A DNA stretch of 64,000 bases from Corallococcus soli (GTDB taxonomy: Bacteria; Myxococcota; Myxococcia; Myxococcales; Myxococcaceae): contig NZ_JAAIYO010000002.1 in the NCBI RefSeq assembly GCF_014930455.1, forward strand, positions 558,001 to 622,000. The letters run 5' to 3'. The notes beneath the pieces were generated by a model that saw nothing but the letters and a program-made list of their open reading frames with translations, was not told the origin of the DNA and did no database searches. The position numbers and the translations under genes are program-made. This document shows positions 50,758-61,600 of the stretch, piece by piece. Within the stretch, counting starts at the first letter, position 1. Every line of letters begins with the position of its first letter.

Positions 50758-52991
50758 CGGTGTGTCTCCTCGACGATGCGCGCCATTTCTTCCCGGTACG
50801 CCGCGACCACCTGGGGCCACGTGTGCCGCTGCGCGTAGGTGCGGGCCCGCTTGCCCAGCACGTCGCGGGCCTCGCCCACTTCGCGCAGTCCTTCAATGAA
50901 CGACGCGAACCCCCGGTACACCCGGCCCGCGCCACTGCGCTCCACCTGTCCCACCAGCACGTCCGAGTGCCCGTTCACCAGCACCGGCGTCCCGTGCACG
51001 AACGCCTCCAGCGTCAGCAGCGACAGGCTCTCGAACTTCGACGGCACCACCACCGCCAGCGCCCCCGCGAGCGCGTCGTGCTTGTCCTGCTCGTCGATGC
51101 GCCCCAGGTGCCGCACGCCCTCGCCGTCCAGCGCCATGTGCGCCTCGCCCGCGAGCACCAGCTCCGGCGCGTCCGCGTAGCGCTCGCGCAGCTTGCGGTA
51201 GAACGACAGCAGCTCCGGCACGCCCTTGCCCGGCTCCAGCCGGCCCACGAAGAGCAGGTAGCGGCCGTGCACGCCGTGCTTCTGCCGGAAGCGCTCGGGC
51301 ACGGCGGGCAGCGCGTCCACCCCCACGCCCACCACCCGCGCCCGCGCGTGCTCCGGATGGAAGCGCCCGAACATGGCGACCTCTTCCGGCGTGTTGCACA
51401 TCAGCACCCGGGGCCGGTTGAACACGTCCCCGTAGACGCCGAAGCGGATGGGCGGCTCGTCGTGCGCGGTGGGCACCAGCATCGCGCGGTCCGCCACCAG
51501 CGGCAGGCCCATCACCGTGGGCGCGTACAGGTACGTGAAGAACAGGTAGCCGTCGTACGCGTCCTGCATGGAGGCCAGGTGTTCGATGAGCCCCGGGCTC
51601 AGCGGGCCCTGCTCCGCCACCCACTGCTCCTCGCGCAGCCGCTCGTTGTTCTTGTCGAACACCTGACGCGACAGCCCGTTGAACGCCTGGATGTTGCGCT
51701 TGCGCGTCACCGGGAAGCGCAGGACCTTCACCCGGCCCACGCGCTCCTCGCCCGGCGGGAAGGCGTTCTCCCACGACAGGTGGTTCTTCGCGCAGGTGGT
51801 CAGCACCGTGAGGTCCCAGTGCGGCGCCAGCCGCTCCGCCACCTGGGCCGCGTGGCTCTCCGCGCCGCCCGTCACCTCGCCGTAGCGCTGCACCACCAGC
51901 GCCACGCGCGGCCGCTTCGCCGGGGCCCGGCGGGGACGCGGCGGCGGGGGCACCACGCCCGTGAGCGCCCGCTCAAGCGACACCTGCGCCGCGGCGGGGG
52001 AGAAGTGCTGGAGCCGGCGCGTCTGGCCCTCGATGACGGACCGGCGCAGGTCCAGGTCCTCGCTCAGGTCCACCGCCAGCTCCGCGAGGAACGCGAAGCG
52101 CTTCTGGTCGAACCCGATGCCCGCCCCGCCCATCGTCTCCGGCACCGCCGCCGCCGCGTACGCCATCACCGGGACCTGGGAGGCCATGGCCTCGATGATG
52201 GGCACGCTGAAGCCCTCGTGCTCGCTCATGGACACGAACACGGACGCGGAGCGGTACACGGCCACGAGCTGCGCATGCGACAGGCGCCCCAGGAACTCCA
52301 CCCCGCCCAGGGCCTTCGCCTCGCGCTGGAGCCCCTTGAAGTAGCGGCTGCCCGCCTCATAGCCGCCCACGAGCAGCAGGCGCGCCTGGGGACGGATGCG
52401 CAGCAGCTCCCGGTGCAGCGCCAGCAGGTCCTCGAAGCGCTTGTGCGGCATCACCCGGCTCACCGACACCAGGGTGGGCCCGGGGCCGGAGAGGTCCGCG
52501 AGCATCCGGGAATCCGCGCCGGAGGCGGCGAAGCGCTCCGGTTCGACGAAGAGCTGCACGGTGTGCACGTTGCGGTGGCCCGCGACGCGCAGCTCCGCGC
52601 AGTTGTAGTCCGAGTCCCCGAACGACACGTCCAGGAAGGGCGCCATCGCGGCGACCTGCGCGCGGCCCGCGATGAGCGCGTGCTCCAGCGGCGTGCCCGC
52701 GTAGAAGCGCGCGGGGCTGATGTTGTGGAACACCACGCCGCGCTTGCACGGCAGGTGCAGCAGGCGTCCGCTCAGCGCGGACGCGATGCCGTGGTGGTAC
52801 AGCACCAGGTCGTCCGGCCGGGGCTTCAGCGCGAGGGCGCGGTGGGCCATGCCCTCCAGTCCCGCGCCGACCTCCTCCGCGTAGATGTCGCCCGCGTGCC
52901 CCATGCGGCGCAGCAGGAGTTGAAGGTGCAGCGCGGCCTGCCCGGAGGCATCGCCGGGGCCGAAGCTCGGGATCAACTGGTGGACCGCCAT
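50754..52991 (-). CDS. Two-domain family 4 glycosyltransferase
   Basis: 745 residues made of two GT-B transferases. First half (1-365): LIPSFGPGDASGQAALHLQ, VSRVMPHKRFEDLL, FVSMSEHEGFSVPIIEAMA (the ExxxxxxxE nucleotide-sugar motif). A Pro/Arg-rich linker (about 366-382). Second half (383-745): ALVVQRYGEVTGGAESHA, LLFVGRLEPGKGVPELL, VVPSKFESLSLLTLEAFVHG. Cytoplasmic; probably adds two consecutive sugars to a surface glycan. Divergent from another GT4 gene (53022) across only 30 bases, and coupled to the tail-bearing gene downstream. Confidence 0.9.
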   Translation of the reverse strand: MAVHQLIPSFGPGDASGQAALHLQLLLRRMGHAGDIYAEEVGAGLEGMAHRALALKPRPDDLVLYHHGIASALSGRLLHLPCKRGVVFHNISPARFYAGTPLEHALIAGRAQVAAMAPFLDVSFGDSDYNCAELRVAGHRNVHTVQLFVEPERFAASGADSRMLADLSGPGPTLVSVSRVMPHKRFEDLLALHRELLRIRPQARLLLVGGYEAGSRYFKGLQREAKALGGVEFLGRLSHAQLVAVYRSASVFVSMSEHEGFSVPIIEAMASQVPVMAYAAAAVPETMGGAGIGFDQKRFAFLAELAVDLSEDLDLRRSVIEGQTRRLQHFSPAAAQVSLERALTGVVPPPPRPRRAPAKRPRVALVVQRYGEVTGGAESHAAQVAERLAPHWDLTVLTTCAKNHLSWENAFPPGEERVGRVKVLRFPVTRKRNIQAFNGLSRQVFDKNNERLREEQWVAEQGPLSPGLIEHLASMQDAYDGYLFFTYLYAPTVMGLPLVADRAMLVPTAHDEPPIRFGVYGDVFNRPRVLMCNTPEEVAMFGRFHPEHARARVVGVGVDALPAVPERFRQKHGVHGRYLLFVGRLEPGKGVPELLSFYRKLRERYADAPELVLAGEAHMALDGEGVRHLGRIDEQDKHDALAGALAVVVPSKFESLSLLTLEAFVHGTPVLVNGHSDVLVGQVERSGAGRVYRGFASFIEGLREVGEARDVLGKRARTYAQRHTWPQVVAAYREEMARIVEETHR

Positions 52992-53021
52992 GCGGTGCCT
53001 TGTCTAGCACAGGGGCATGGT

Positions 53022-54134
53022 ATGAGGCGGCCCGTGTCGACCCTCGGACCCATCGCCCTCGACGCCACCCTCTGGGACGAACCCACCACGGGCATCGGCC
53101 TGTACACGCACTGCCTGGCGGACGCGCTCCAGGCCCAGGGCGTCGCGCTGAGTCTGATGGGCGCGCGCACGTCGGGCGACCATCCCCGGGGTGCCCAGAA
53201 GCGGACGGCGTGGACGCTGGGCTCGCTGCCGCGCGTGCTGCGGCAGTCGCCGCCGCCCGTCTACCACGCGCTCGGCAACTTCAACCTGCCGCTCAGGCGC
53301 GTGCCGGGCACCGCGTACGTGCTCACCGTGCTGGACCTGGTGCCGCTGGACATGCCGAGCACGGTCTCCAAGCCGTTCCACTGGCAGTTCCGGATGTGGC
53401 TGGCGCGCAGCCTGACGCTCGCGGACCGGCTGGTGTGCATCAGCGAGTGCACGCGCGACGACCTGCTGCGCCGCTTCCCACAGGTGGAGCCGCGCACCGT
53501 GGTGGTGCCCATCGGCGTGGACCACGTGAACGTGCCGGAGCTGGACGCCGCGGGGGAGGACTTCCTGCGCGCGCTGAGCCTGCCGAAGGACTACGTGCTG
53601 TACGCGGGCTCGCTCGACGTGCGCAAGAACGTGGACCTGGTGCTGGACGCGCAGGAGCGGCTCGCCGCGCAAGGGCGGCCCTTCACGCTCGTGCTCGCCG
53701 GGCAGAGCTGGTTCGGCTCCGGCAAGGTGGAGACGCGCATCGCGCGGCTGCGCTCCGAAGGGTTGGACATCCGGGCGCTGGGCTACCAGCCGTCCGCCAT
53801 CTTCTACGCGCTGATGCGCCGCGCGGCGCTGTTCGTATTCCCCTCGCGCTACGAGGGCTTCGGCCTGCCGCCCTTGGAGGCCATGCGCCTGGGCACGCCC
53901 ACGGTGGTGTCCACCGCGGGCTCGCTGCCGGAGGTGTGCGGCGACGCGGCCCCCGCGGTGGATCCGGACGACGCGGAAGGGCTGGCGGCGGTCATCGACC
54001 GGCTGCTCGGCTCCCCCGCGGAGCGCCGCGCGCTGTCGGAGGCGGGCCCGCGTCAGGCCGCGAAGTACACCTGGGCGCGCACCGCGGAGGGGACGCGGGC
54101 CGCGTACGATGCGGCGCTCCGGCACCGCCGGTAG
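53022..54134 (+). CDS. Family 4 glycosyltransferase
   Basis: 370 residues from ATG 53022 (AGGGGC before it). GT-B fold: N-terminal TTGIGLYTHCLADAL, mid-chain YVLTVLDLVPLDMP, then LYAGSLDVRKNVDLVLDA (donor-domain start), and FVFPSRYEGFGLPPLEAMR with the donor-binding glutamates. Soluble, cytoplasmic side. Likely mannose/rhamnose-type transferase by resemblance, but the sugar cannot be fixed. The GDP-6-deoxyhexose genes at 56183-58091 could supply the donor. Confidence 0.9.
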   Translation: MRRPVSTLGPIALDATLWDEPTTGIGLYTHCLADALQAQGVALSLMGARTSGDHPRGAQKRTAWTLGSLPRVLRQSPPPVYHALGNFNLPLRRVPGTAYVLTVLDLVPLDMPSTVSKPFHWQFRMWLARSLTLADRLVCISECTRDDLLRRFPQVEPRTVVVPIGVDHVNVPELDAAGEDFLRALSLPKDYVLYAGSLDVRKNVDLVLDAQERLAAQGRPFTLVLAGQSWFGSGKVETRIARLRSEGLDIRALGYQPSAIFYALMRRAALFVFPSRYEGFGLPPLEAMRLGTPTVVSTAGSLPEVCGDAAPAVDPDDAEGLAAVIDRLLGSPAERRALSEAGPRQAAKYTWARTAEGTRAAYDAALRHRR

Positions 54135-54190
54135 GCGGGGTGGAACAGGCTCACGGCGAACCGGCCCGCGAGGGCCCCTCAGGGAGGAAC

Positions 54191-54763
54191 ATGCGACTGC
54201 TCGTGTGGAGTGGAATCGTCTGCGGAGTGCTGCTCGGGTGCGCGGGCTCGAACGCCGCGCGCAAGGAGGAGGCCCAGGAGCCCCCACCGCCCGCGAGCGT
54301 GGAGCAGGAGGCCCCGCCCACCCCCGTGACGCCGCCGGAGCACAAGGCGCCGTCGCCGGCGGAAGCCGCGGAGGCGGCCGAGGGCAAGGAGGCCGTGGAG
54401 GTGATGCCGCTGGAGGTGACGGAGACGCCCGCGCCGCGTGACCCCATCGCCATTGAATCGCAGAGCGTCCAGGGCAACATCCTGAAGCTCGGCGTGCGGC
54501 ACGGCGGCGGCTGCAAGACGCACCGCTACGGCCTCGCGTGGGACGGGCGGTTCACGAAGACGGCGAAGGGCGAGCCCCGCGCGGAGCTGACCGTGCTGCA
54601 CGACGCGAACAGCGACCGGTGCAAGGCGCTCGTCTACAAGGACCTGTCGTTCGACCTCTCCCTCTTGAAGCAGGAGTGGAGCGAGAAGGGCAACGGCGAC
54701 CACGGCGCGCTGCACCTGGACTTCAACGGCATGCCCGAGCAGTCCGCGCGCTTCAAGTTCTGA
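54191..54763 (+). CDS. Predicted lipoprotein, NigD-like C-terminal domain
   Basis: 190 residues from ATG 54191 after GGGAGGAAC. Signal MRLLVWSGIVCGVLLGC with lipobox LLGC (C17). A disordered Pro/Glu/Ala segment (about 20-80) precedes a beta-rich domain with LGVRHGGGCKTHRYGLAW and LTVLHDANSDRCKA, a GGCxxHxF-type pattern seen in NigD-like lipoproteins. Function unknown; outer membrane or periplasmic location expected. Confidence 0.78.
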   Translation: MRLLVWSGIVCGVLLGCAGSNAARKEEAQEPPPPASVEQEAPPTPVTPPEHKAPSPAEAAEAAEGKEAVEVMPLEVTETPAPRDPIAIESQSVQGNILKLGVRHGGGCKTHRYGLAWDGRFTKTAKGEPRAELTVLHDANSDRCKALVYKDLSFDLSLLKQEWSEKGNGDHGALHLDFNGMPEQSARFKF

Positions 54764-54782
54764 CGGACGCACCCGGAGGACG

Positions 54783-54816
54783 GGAAGGGACCCCCTGCGA
54801 GGCGGCGGTCCCTTCC
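54783..54816. terminator. Bidirectional hairpin between convergent genes
   Basis: GGAAGGGACC (54783-54792) pairs perfectly with GGTCCCTTCC (54807-54816) around a 14-base loop, in the 63-base gap between the converging lipoprotein and NADAR genes. No T-run. Confidence 0.5.
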
Positions 54817-54826
54817 TGGTCCCACC

Positions 54827-55339
54827 TCAACGCTGGAGCAGGGGCTTCATCCCCTGGGCGAGCAGGTCCTCGCGCAGGCGGGTGAGCACCTTGCCCAGCA
54901 GGTTCAACCCCCGCCACTGCGCGGGGTCCTGGATGCGCGGGTCCTCCGCGTTCAGTCCCACGCCCCAGATGCGGTCCATGGGACTTGCCTCCACCAGCAC
55001 CGTGCCCGCGGTGGACAGCAGCGTGTCCAGCAGCAGCCGGTGCTGCGTGAACTTCGCGTGGTTGCCCTCATAGACGATGCGCTCGCGCTCCCGCTCCCAC
55101 ACGGCCGCGTCGAACGGGCTCACCTTGCGGCCCAGCGCCTTGTGCTGCTTGGGCGTGGCGGCGCGCAGCACCTGCTCCAGCACGCGCGTGTCCCCGAAGA
55201 GGCGCGCCTTGCCCGCCATCATGTACTGCTCCGCGCAGGTGTAGCGCACACCCTCCACCTCGAACACGGAGGGGTGCCACTGGGAGAACGGCGAGTCCTC
55301 CTTCCAGAAGAACGTGAACCGCTCTGTCCTCAGCTCCAT
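54827..55339 (-). CDS. NADAR/YbiA-family protein
   Basis: 170 residues from ATG 55339. NADAR fold: FFWKEDSPFSQWHPS, YTCAEQYMMAGKARLFGD (catalytic glutamate), GRKVSPFDAAVW, NHAKFTQHRLLLDTLL and VEASPMDRIWGVGL. E. coli YbiA is an N-glycosidase acting on riboflavin intermediates; other NADARs remove ADP-ribose from guanine and act as antitoxins to DarT2-like enzymes. No such toxin is visible beside it, so a housekeeping or damage-repair role is as likely. Open frame continues upstream to 55915 but lies antisense to the next gene. Confidence 0.85.
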   Translation of the reverse strand: MELRTERFTFFWKEDSPFSQWHPSVFEVEGVRYTCAEQYMMAGKARLFGDTRVLEQVLRAATPKQHKALGRKVSPFDAAVWERERERIVYEGNHAKFTQHRLLLDTLLSTAGTVLVEASPMDRIWGVGLNAEDPRIQDPAQWRGLNLLGKVLTRLREDLLAQGMKPLLQR

Positions 55340-55429
55340 CGTTGCCTCGCTGGGTTGGTGTTGAAATGACACGAACGTGAGGCGGTGGAGGAACCTGACG
55401 GGGCCTTCTACAATGCCGGCCCTTCCGCC

Positions 55430-56164
55430 ATGCGCCTTCAAGAAGCCCAGAAGCTGTTGGACCGTTGTTTCACTGGCACTCGGGAGGGCGCGCCCCGCCT
55501 CCATGAGCCGTCGGACCCGCGCTTCTCCGGGCGGGGGGGCGCGGTGTGGCTGGAGTACCGCTGGTACGTGCGCGAGCGCGGCATGGCGGAGGTGTTCCTC
55601 AAGTGGGACCGGGTGTCGGCGGGCGGTGAGAAGGCCGCGGAGGCCACGGTGCTGCGCACGCACCTGCTGGGTCAGTCCCCCATGCTGTCGCAGCGCGCGC
55701 TGCGCACGGTGGAGGGGGGCACGCCAGCGCCGGAGCGCATCCTGGACGTGCTGCGCGGGGACGGCATCCGCCGCGAGTGCGTGGCCCGGGGGCGCACCAC
55801 CGTGACGGTGGAGCACTGGGAGAGCGCCCGTCCCACGGTGCTCCTGGACGAGGCGCGGTTCGAGGAGCTGGCCGCGCCCCTGGAGGCGGAGGACTCCACG
55901 CCGGAGTCCCGTCACGAAGCCGTGCAGCGGCTGTCGGCCGCGGAGCGCAGCCCGCGCGTGGTGGACGTGCTGCTGCGGATGGTGGCGCGCCGGCCGTCGC
56001 TGATGGCGCTGCGCATCCTGTCCGAGTGGGGCGAGGTGAAGGCCCGTGAGTTCCTCCAGCGGGACCTGGCCGCCCTCACGCCCGGCAACGCGGCGGACCT
56101 GTGGGCCCTCACCGCGTTGGACCGCAGATTCGAGGCGTGGGAGGCCCTGGCGCGCCCCGTGTGA
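55430..56164 (+). CDS. Hypothetical protein, unknown function
   Basis: 244 residues if it starts at ATG 55430 (MRLQEAQKLLD); GTG 55385 is the alternative. A TACAAT hexamer (55409-55414) sits about 16 bases ahead of the ATG and could be a -10 box, which would exclude the upstream start. The N-terminal half contains WLEYRWYVRERGMAEVFLKW; the C-terminal half is helical (AVQRLSAAERSPRVVDVLLRM) and could be HEAT-like. No signal peptide, no membrane segment. Divergent from the NADAR gene and convergent with rmd. Confidence 0.7.
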   Translation: MRLQEAQKLLDRCFTGTREGAPRLHEPSDPRFSGRGGAVWLEYRWYVRERGMAEVFLKWDRVSAGGEKAAEATVLRTHLLGQSPMLSQRALRTVEGGTPAPERILDVLRGDGIRRECVARGRTTVTVEHWESARPTVLLDEARFEELAAPLEAEDSTPESRHEAVQRLSAAERSPRVVDVLLRMVARRPSLMALRILSEWGEVKAREFLQRDLAALTPGNAADLWALTALDRRFEAWEALARPV

Positions 56165-56182
56165 GGCACGCCAGGACGGCCG

Positions 56183-57115
56183 TCAGTGCGACGGCGCTCC
56201 GCCCACCCGGGGGCCCAGCACGTCGCGCAGCGCATCCGCGACGCTGAGCTTCGGGGACCAGCCCAGCGCGCGCAGCTTGTCCGCCGAACCCACGAGGCTG
56301 GGGATGTCGGAGGGGCGCAGCCGCGCCGGATCCAGCTCGATGCGCGCCTGCACGCCGGCCAGGTGCAGCATCTCCTCCAGCAGGCTGCGGATGGTGCGGC
56401 CCTCGCCGCTGCAGACGTTGTACGCCTGCCCCGGCTGGCCCTTCTCCAGGAGCAGCCGGTACGCGTCCACCACGTCCCTGACGTGGGAGAAGTCGCGGAT
56501 GGCGTCCAGGTTGCCCGTGCGCAGCAGGGGGTCCACCGTGCCCAGCGCGATGGCGCGGATCTGCGCGGCGAACGACGGCACGACGAAGGTGGGGTCCTGC
56601 CCGGAGCCCAGGTGGTTGAAGGGCCGGGCGAGGATGACCTCCATGCCGTAGCTGCGGAAGAACTGCTCCCCGGCCAGCTCCGCGGCGGACTTCGACGCCG
56701 AGTACGGGCTCAGGGGCACGTGCGGGTGGGACTCCGTCGCGAGGGTGCCCTCCGCGACGGGGCCGTAGACCTCACCCGAGCCCACCACCAGCACGCGCGC
56801 CTTGGGGGCGCTCTCGCGCAGGGCGGTGAGCAGGTGCAGCACGCCCATGGTGTTCACCGCGAAGACGCGCGCGGGGTTCTGGTGGCTCTTGGCCACCGAG
56901 CTGAAGCCGGCCAGGTGCAGCACGGCCTCCGGCTTCACCTCGGCGACCGCCGCCTTGACCTTCGCCTCATCGGCGATGTCGAAATGCAGGGCGGTGCTGC
57001 TGATGCCCTCGCCTCGGGGCCCATGCACCTCCACCACCTCGTCGCCGGCCGCCCTGAAGGCGCTGCAGGCATGCCGGCCGACGAAGCCATCCGCTCCCGT
57101 GACGAGGACGCGCAT
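56183..57115 (-). CDS. rmd: GDP-6-deoxy-4-keto-mannose reductase (Rmd-like)
   Basis: 310-residue SDR-type epimerase/reductase. NAD(P) motif GADGFVGRH (7-15), the catalytic serine region VVGSGEVYG and YSASK (Tyr/Lys pair), and ARPFNHLGSGQDPTFVVPSF, which is close to Rmd, the enzyme that reduces GDP-4-keto-6-deoxymannose to GDP-D-rhamnose. The start is one base from the gmd stop, so they are coupled. A GDP-fucose synthase-like role is less likely because the length and N-terminal region fit Rmd better. Confidence 0.78.
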   Translation of the reverse strand: MRVLVTGADGFVGRHACSAFRAAGDEVVEVHGPRGEGISSTALHFDIADEAKVKAAVAEVKPEAVLHLAGFSSVAKSHQNPARVFAVNTMGVLHLLTALRESAPKARVLVVGSGEVYGPVAEGTLATESHPHVPLSPYSASKSAAELAGEQFFRSYGMEVILARPFNHLGSGQDPTFVVPSFAAQIRAIALGTVDPLLRTGNLDAIRDFSHVRDVVDAYRLLLEKGQPGQAYNVCSGEGRTIRSLLEEMLHLAGVQARIELDPARLRPSDIPSLVGSADKLRALGWSPKLSVADALRDVLGPRVGGAPSH

Positions 57116-57116
57116 C

Positions 57117-59503
<2,387 letters not shown>

Positions 59504-59561
59504 CCGGGCAGGCGCGAAGCGGGTTGAAAGCGAAGGGAGCGCGGGATGAAGTGCGCGCCCC

Positions 59562-61361
59562 ATGCGCTCCTTTCGTCTCACCGCCCTGGCCCTCGCGGCG
59601 CTCGTCTCCGCGTGCCGGGGTGGCCCGCGGCCCGCCGCTGAAGCCGTCACGCCCGCCGCTCCGCCCGCCGTCGCCGAGCCCCTGCGGCTCACGGTGGTGG
59701 GCACCAACGACTTCCACGGCTGGGTGATGCCCCACCGCGCCACGCTGCCGGACGGGCAGAAGGTGGAGCAGGGGGGCGCGGCGCTCTTCGCATCCTACGT
59801 GGCGCGGCTGCGCGAGGACAACCCGGGCGGCGTGCTGCTGCTGGACGGCGGCGACATGTTCCAGGGCACGCTGGCGTCCAACCTGGGCGAGGGCGCCATC
59901 GTGGTCGACGTGTACAACCTGCTCGACTACACGGCGGTCGCCATCGGCAACCACGAGTTCGACTACGGGCCGGTGGGCCCGGTGCCGGTGGCCACGCGCC
60001 CGGACGAGGATCCGCTGGGCGCGCTCAAGGCCCGCGTGGCGCAGGCGAAGTTCCCCTTCCTGTCCACCAACGTGCGCGAGCTGGACGGCCGCCACCCGGC
60101 CTGGCTGGGCAACGACGGCACCGCCGTCGTCACCGTGAAGGGCGTGAAGGTGGGCCTGCTGGGCCTGTCCACGCTCCAGACGCCGCAGACGACGAACCCC
60201 GCGAACGTGGTGGGCCTGCGGTTCGAATCGTTGGCCCGCTCGGCGCAAGAGGCCACGCAGGCCCTGCGCGCGAAGGGCGCGGAGGTCGTCGTCGCCGTCG
60301 CGCACGCGGGCGGCAAGTGCACGGACCTGTCCAACCCGCGCGACACCTCCGGGTGCTCGCGGGAGAACGGCGAAATCTACGAGGTGCTGGAAGCGCTGCC
60401 CCCGGGCTCCGTGGACGCGGTGGTGGCGGGCCACACGCACCAGACGATGGGGCACTTCTTCGGCGACGTGCCCGTCATCGAGACGACGGGCCTGTCCCGC
60501 TCGTTCGGCGTGGTGGAGCTCTTCGTGGATCCGGTGAAGCGCCGCGTGCTGCCCGAGCGCACCCGCATCCAGGCCGCCATCCCGGTGTGCGGCGCGGTGG
60601 ACGCCACGCTGAACACCTGTGATCCGCTGCGCCTGCGCGACGCGAAGGACGTGCGGATGGTGCCGGCCACGTTCCTGGGCGCGCCGGTGACGCCGGATGC
60701 GCGGGTGGCGGCGCTGGTGGCCACGGCGGAGGAGCGCATGGCGGCGGAGCAGCGCCGTCCGGTGGGCGTGGAGGTCACCGCCCGCATGCCGCAGGTGTAC
60801 GACGCGGAGAGCGCGCTGGGGAACCTGATCGCGGACGCCATGCGCGCCGAGGCCCGCTCCGACGCGGCGGTGATGAACGCGGGCGGCATCCGCGCGGACC
60901 TGCCCGCGGGCCCGCTCTCCTTCGGCAAGCTCTACGAGGTCCTGCCCTTCGACAACACGCTGGCGGTGCTGGAGCTGTCGGCGGACGAGGTGCGCCGCCT
61001 CCTCTCGCTCGCCTATGGCGGCCGGATGGGCGTCTTCGCGGTGTCCGGGCTGGAGGTCACGCTGGGTGCCTGCCCGGGGCCGGAGCGGTTCCGGGGCGTG
61101 ACGCTGCCGGGAGGCGCGCCGTTGAAGGCGAAGAGGACCTACCGGGTCGCCGTGCCGGACTTCCTCCTGCGCGGCGGGGACGGGGTGGGGCCGCTGACGT
61201 CCAGCCTGCCACCGGAGCGGATCAGCCTGTTGCAAGGACGGGACCTGCGCGACGTGCTGGCCGCCTACGGCCACGCGCGGAAGAATGCCCTGAAGCCACC
61301 GGCACTTGGCCGCGTCCACATGGCGCGGAGCGAGGCCCCGTGCGCGGACGCGACGCCCTGA
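59562..61361 (+). CDS. 5'-nucleotidase / 2',3'-cyclic phosphodiesterase-type lipoprotein
   Basis: 599 residues from ATG 59562. Lipoprotein signal MRSFRLTALALAALVSAC (lipobox VSAC, C18). Metallophosphoesterase: VVGTNDFHGWVMP, LLLDGGDMFQGTLASN, AIGNHEFDYG, VVAGHTHQTMGHFFGD. Nucleotidase C-terminal domain: SALGNLIADAMRAEA, AAVMNAGGIRADLPAG, PFDNTLAVLELSADEVRRLL and LLRGGDGVGPL. It hydrolyses nucleotides outside the cell or in the periplasm. It follows the phytase gene by 58 bases: likely a phosphate-scavenging pair. A paralogue, non-lipidated, is at 18537-20141. Confidence 0.9.
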   Translation: MRSFRLTALALAALVSACRGGPRPAAEAVTPAAPPAVAEPLRLTVVGTNDFHGWVMPHRATLPDGQKVEQGGAALFASYVARLREDNPGGVLLLDGGDMFQGTLASNLGEGAIVVDVYNLLDYTAVAIGNHEFDYGPVGPVPVATRPDEDPLGALKARVAQAKFPFLSTNVRELDGRHPAWLGNDGTAVVTVKGVKVGLLGLSTLQTPQTTNPANVVGLRFESLARSAQEATQALRAKGAEVVVAVAHAGGKCTDLSNPRDTSGCSRENGEIYEVLEALPPGSVDAVVAGHTHQTMGHFFGDVPVIETTGLSRSFGVVELFVDPVKRRVLPERTRIQAAIPVCGAVDATLNTCDPLRLRDAKDVRMVPATFLGAPVTPDARVAALVATAEERMAAEQRRPVGVEVTARMPQVYDAESALGNLIADAMRAEARSDAAVMNAGGIRADLPAGPLSFGKLYEVLPFDNTLAVLELSADEVRRLLSLAYGGRMGVFAVSGLEVTLGACPGPERFRGVTLPGGAPLKAKRTYRVAVPDFLLRGGDGVGPLTSSLPPERISLLQGRDLRDVLAAYGHARKNALKPPALGRVHMARSEAPCADATP

Positions 61362-61388
61362 ACCCCTGACGCCCCGGGCGTCCCTGGG

Positions 61389-61501
61389 GTTGGAAATTTT
61401 CTCCCTCCGCTGATCCGCTGGCACTGAACGGGTCCGCAACCCAGCGAAAGATCAGCGAAAGGCGCCCGGGCCGAATTTTCGGCCTGGGATCAGTTTCCAA
61501 C
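61389..61501. ncRNA. Candidate structured RNA or leader: three-stem junction
   Basis: Stem P1: GTTGGAAA (61389-61396) with TTTCCAAC (61494-61501), extendable by two pairs. P2: CGCTGATC-CGCTGG (61408-61421) with CCAGCG-AAA-GATCAGCG (61441-61457), 14 pairs with a three-base bulge and a 19-base loop. P3: CCCGGGCCGA (61465-61474) with TCGGCCTGGG (61479-61488), nine of ten pairs, four-base loop. The three stems fit one three-way junction. It lies between the nucleotidase lipoprotein and the zinc-ribbon gene, about 100 bases before the latter. Strand, transcription and function are unknown; no known riboswitch was recognised. Confidence 0.5.
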
Positions 61502-61600
61502 GGGCGGAAACCTCCCTACTCTAGGGCACGCGAGATCCCTTGCCAGCCGGGCCCTGAGCCAGCGTGCGCAAGCAGGAGTTCGTGCGTGGGAGGGACAGAG

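Noticed and set aside
55385-55429. GTG 55385 as the start of the hypothetical gene
   Set aside because: The extra codons have mixed third-position GC and overlap a TACAAT box; ATG 55430 is preferred, though not certain.
60222-60233. GGTTCGAATCGT, like a tRNA T-loop
   Set aside because: It lies inside the nucleotidase coding sequence and no cloverleaf stems flank it.
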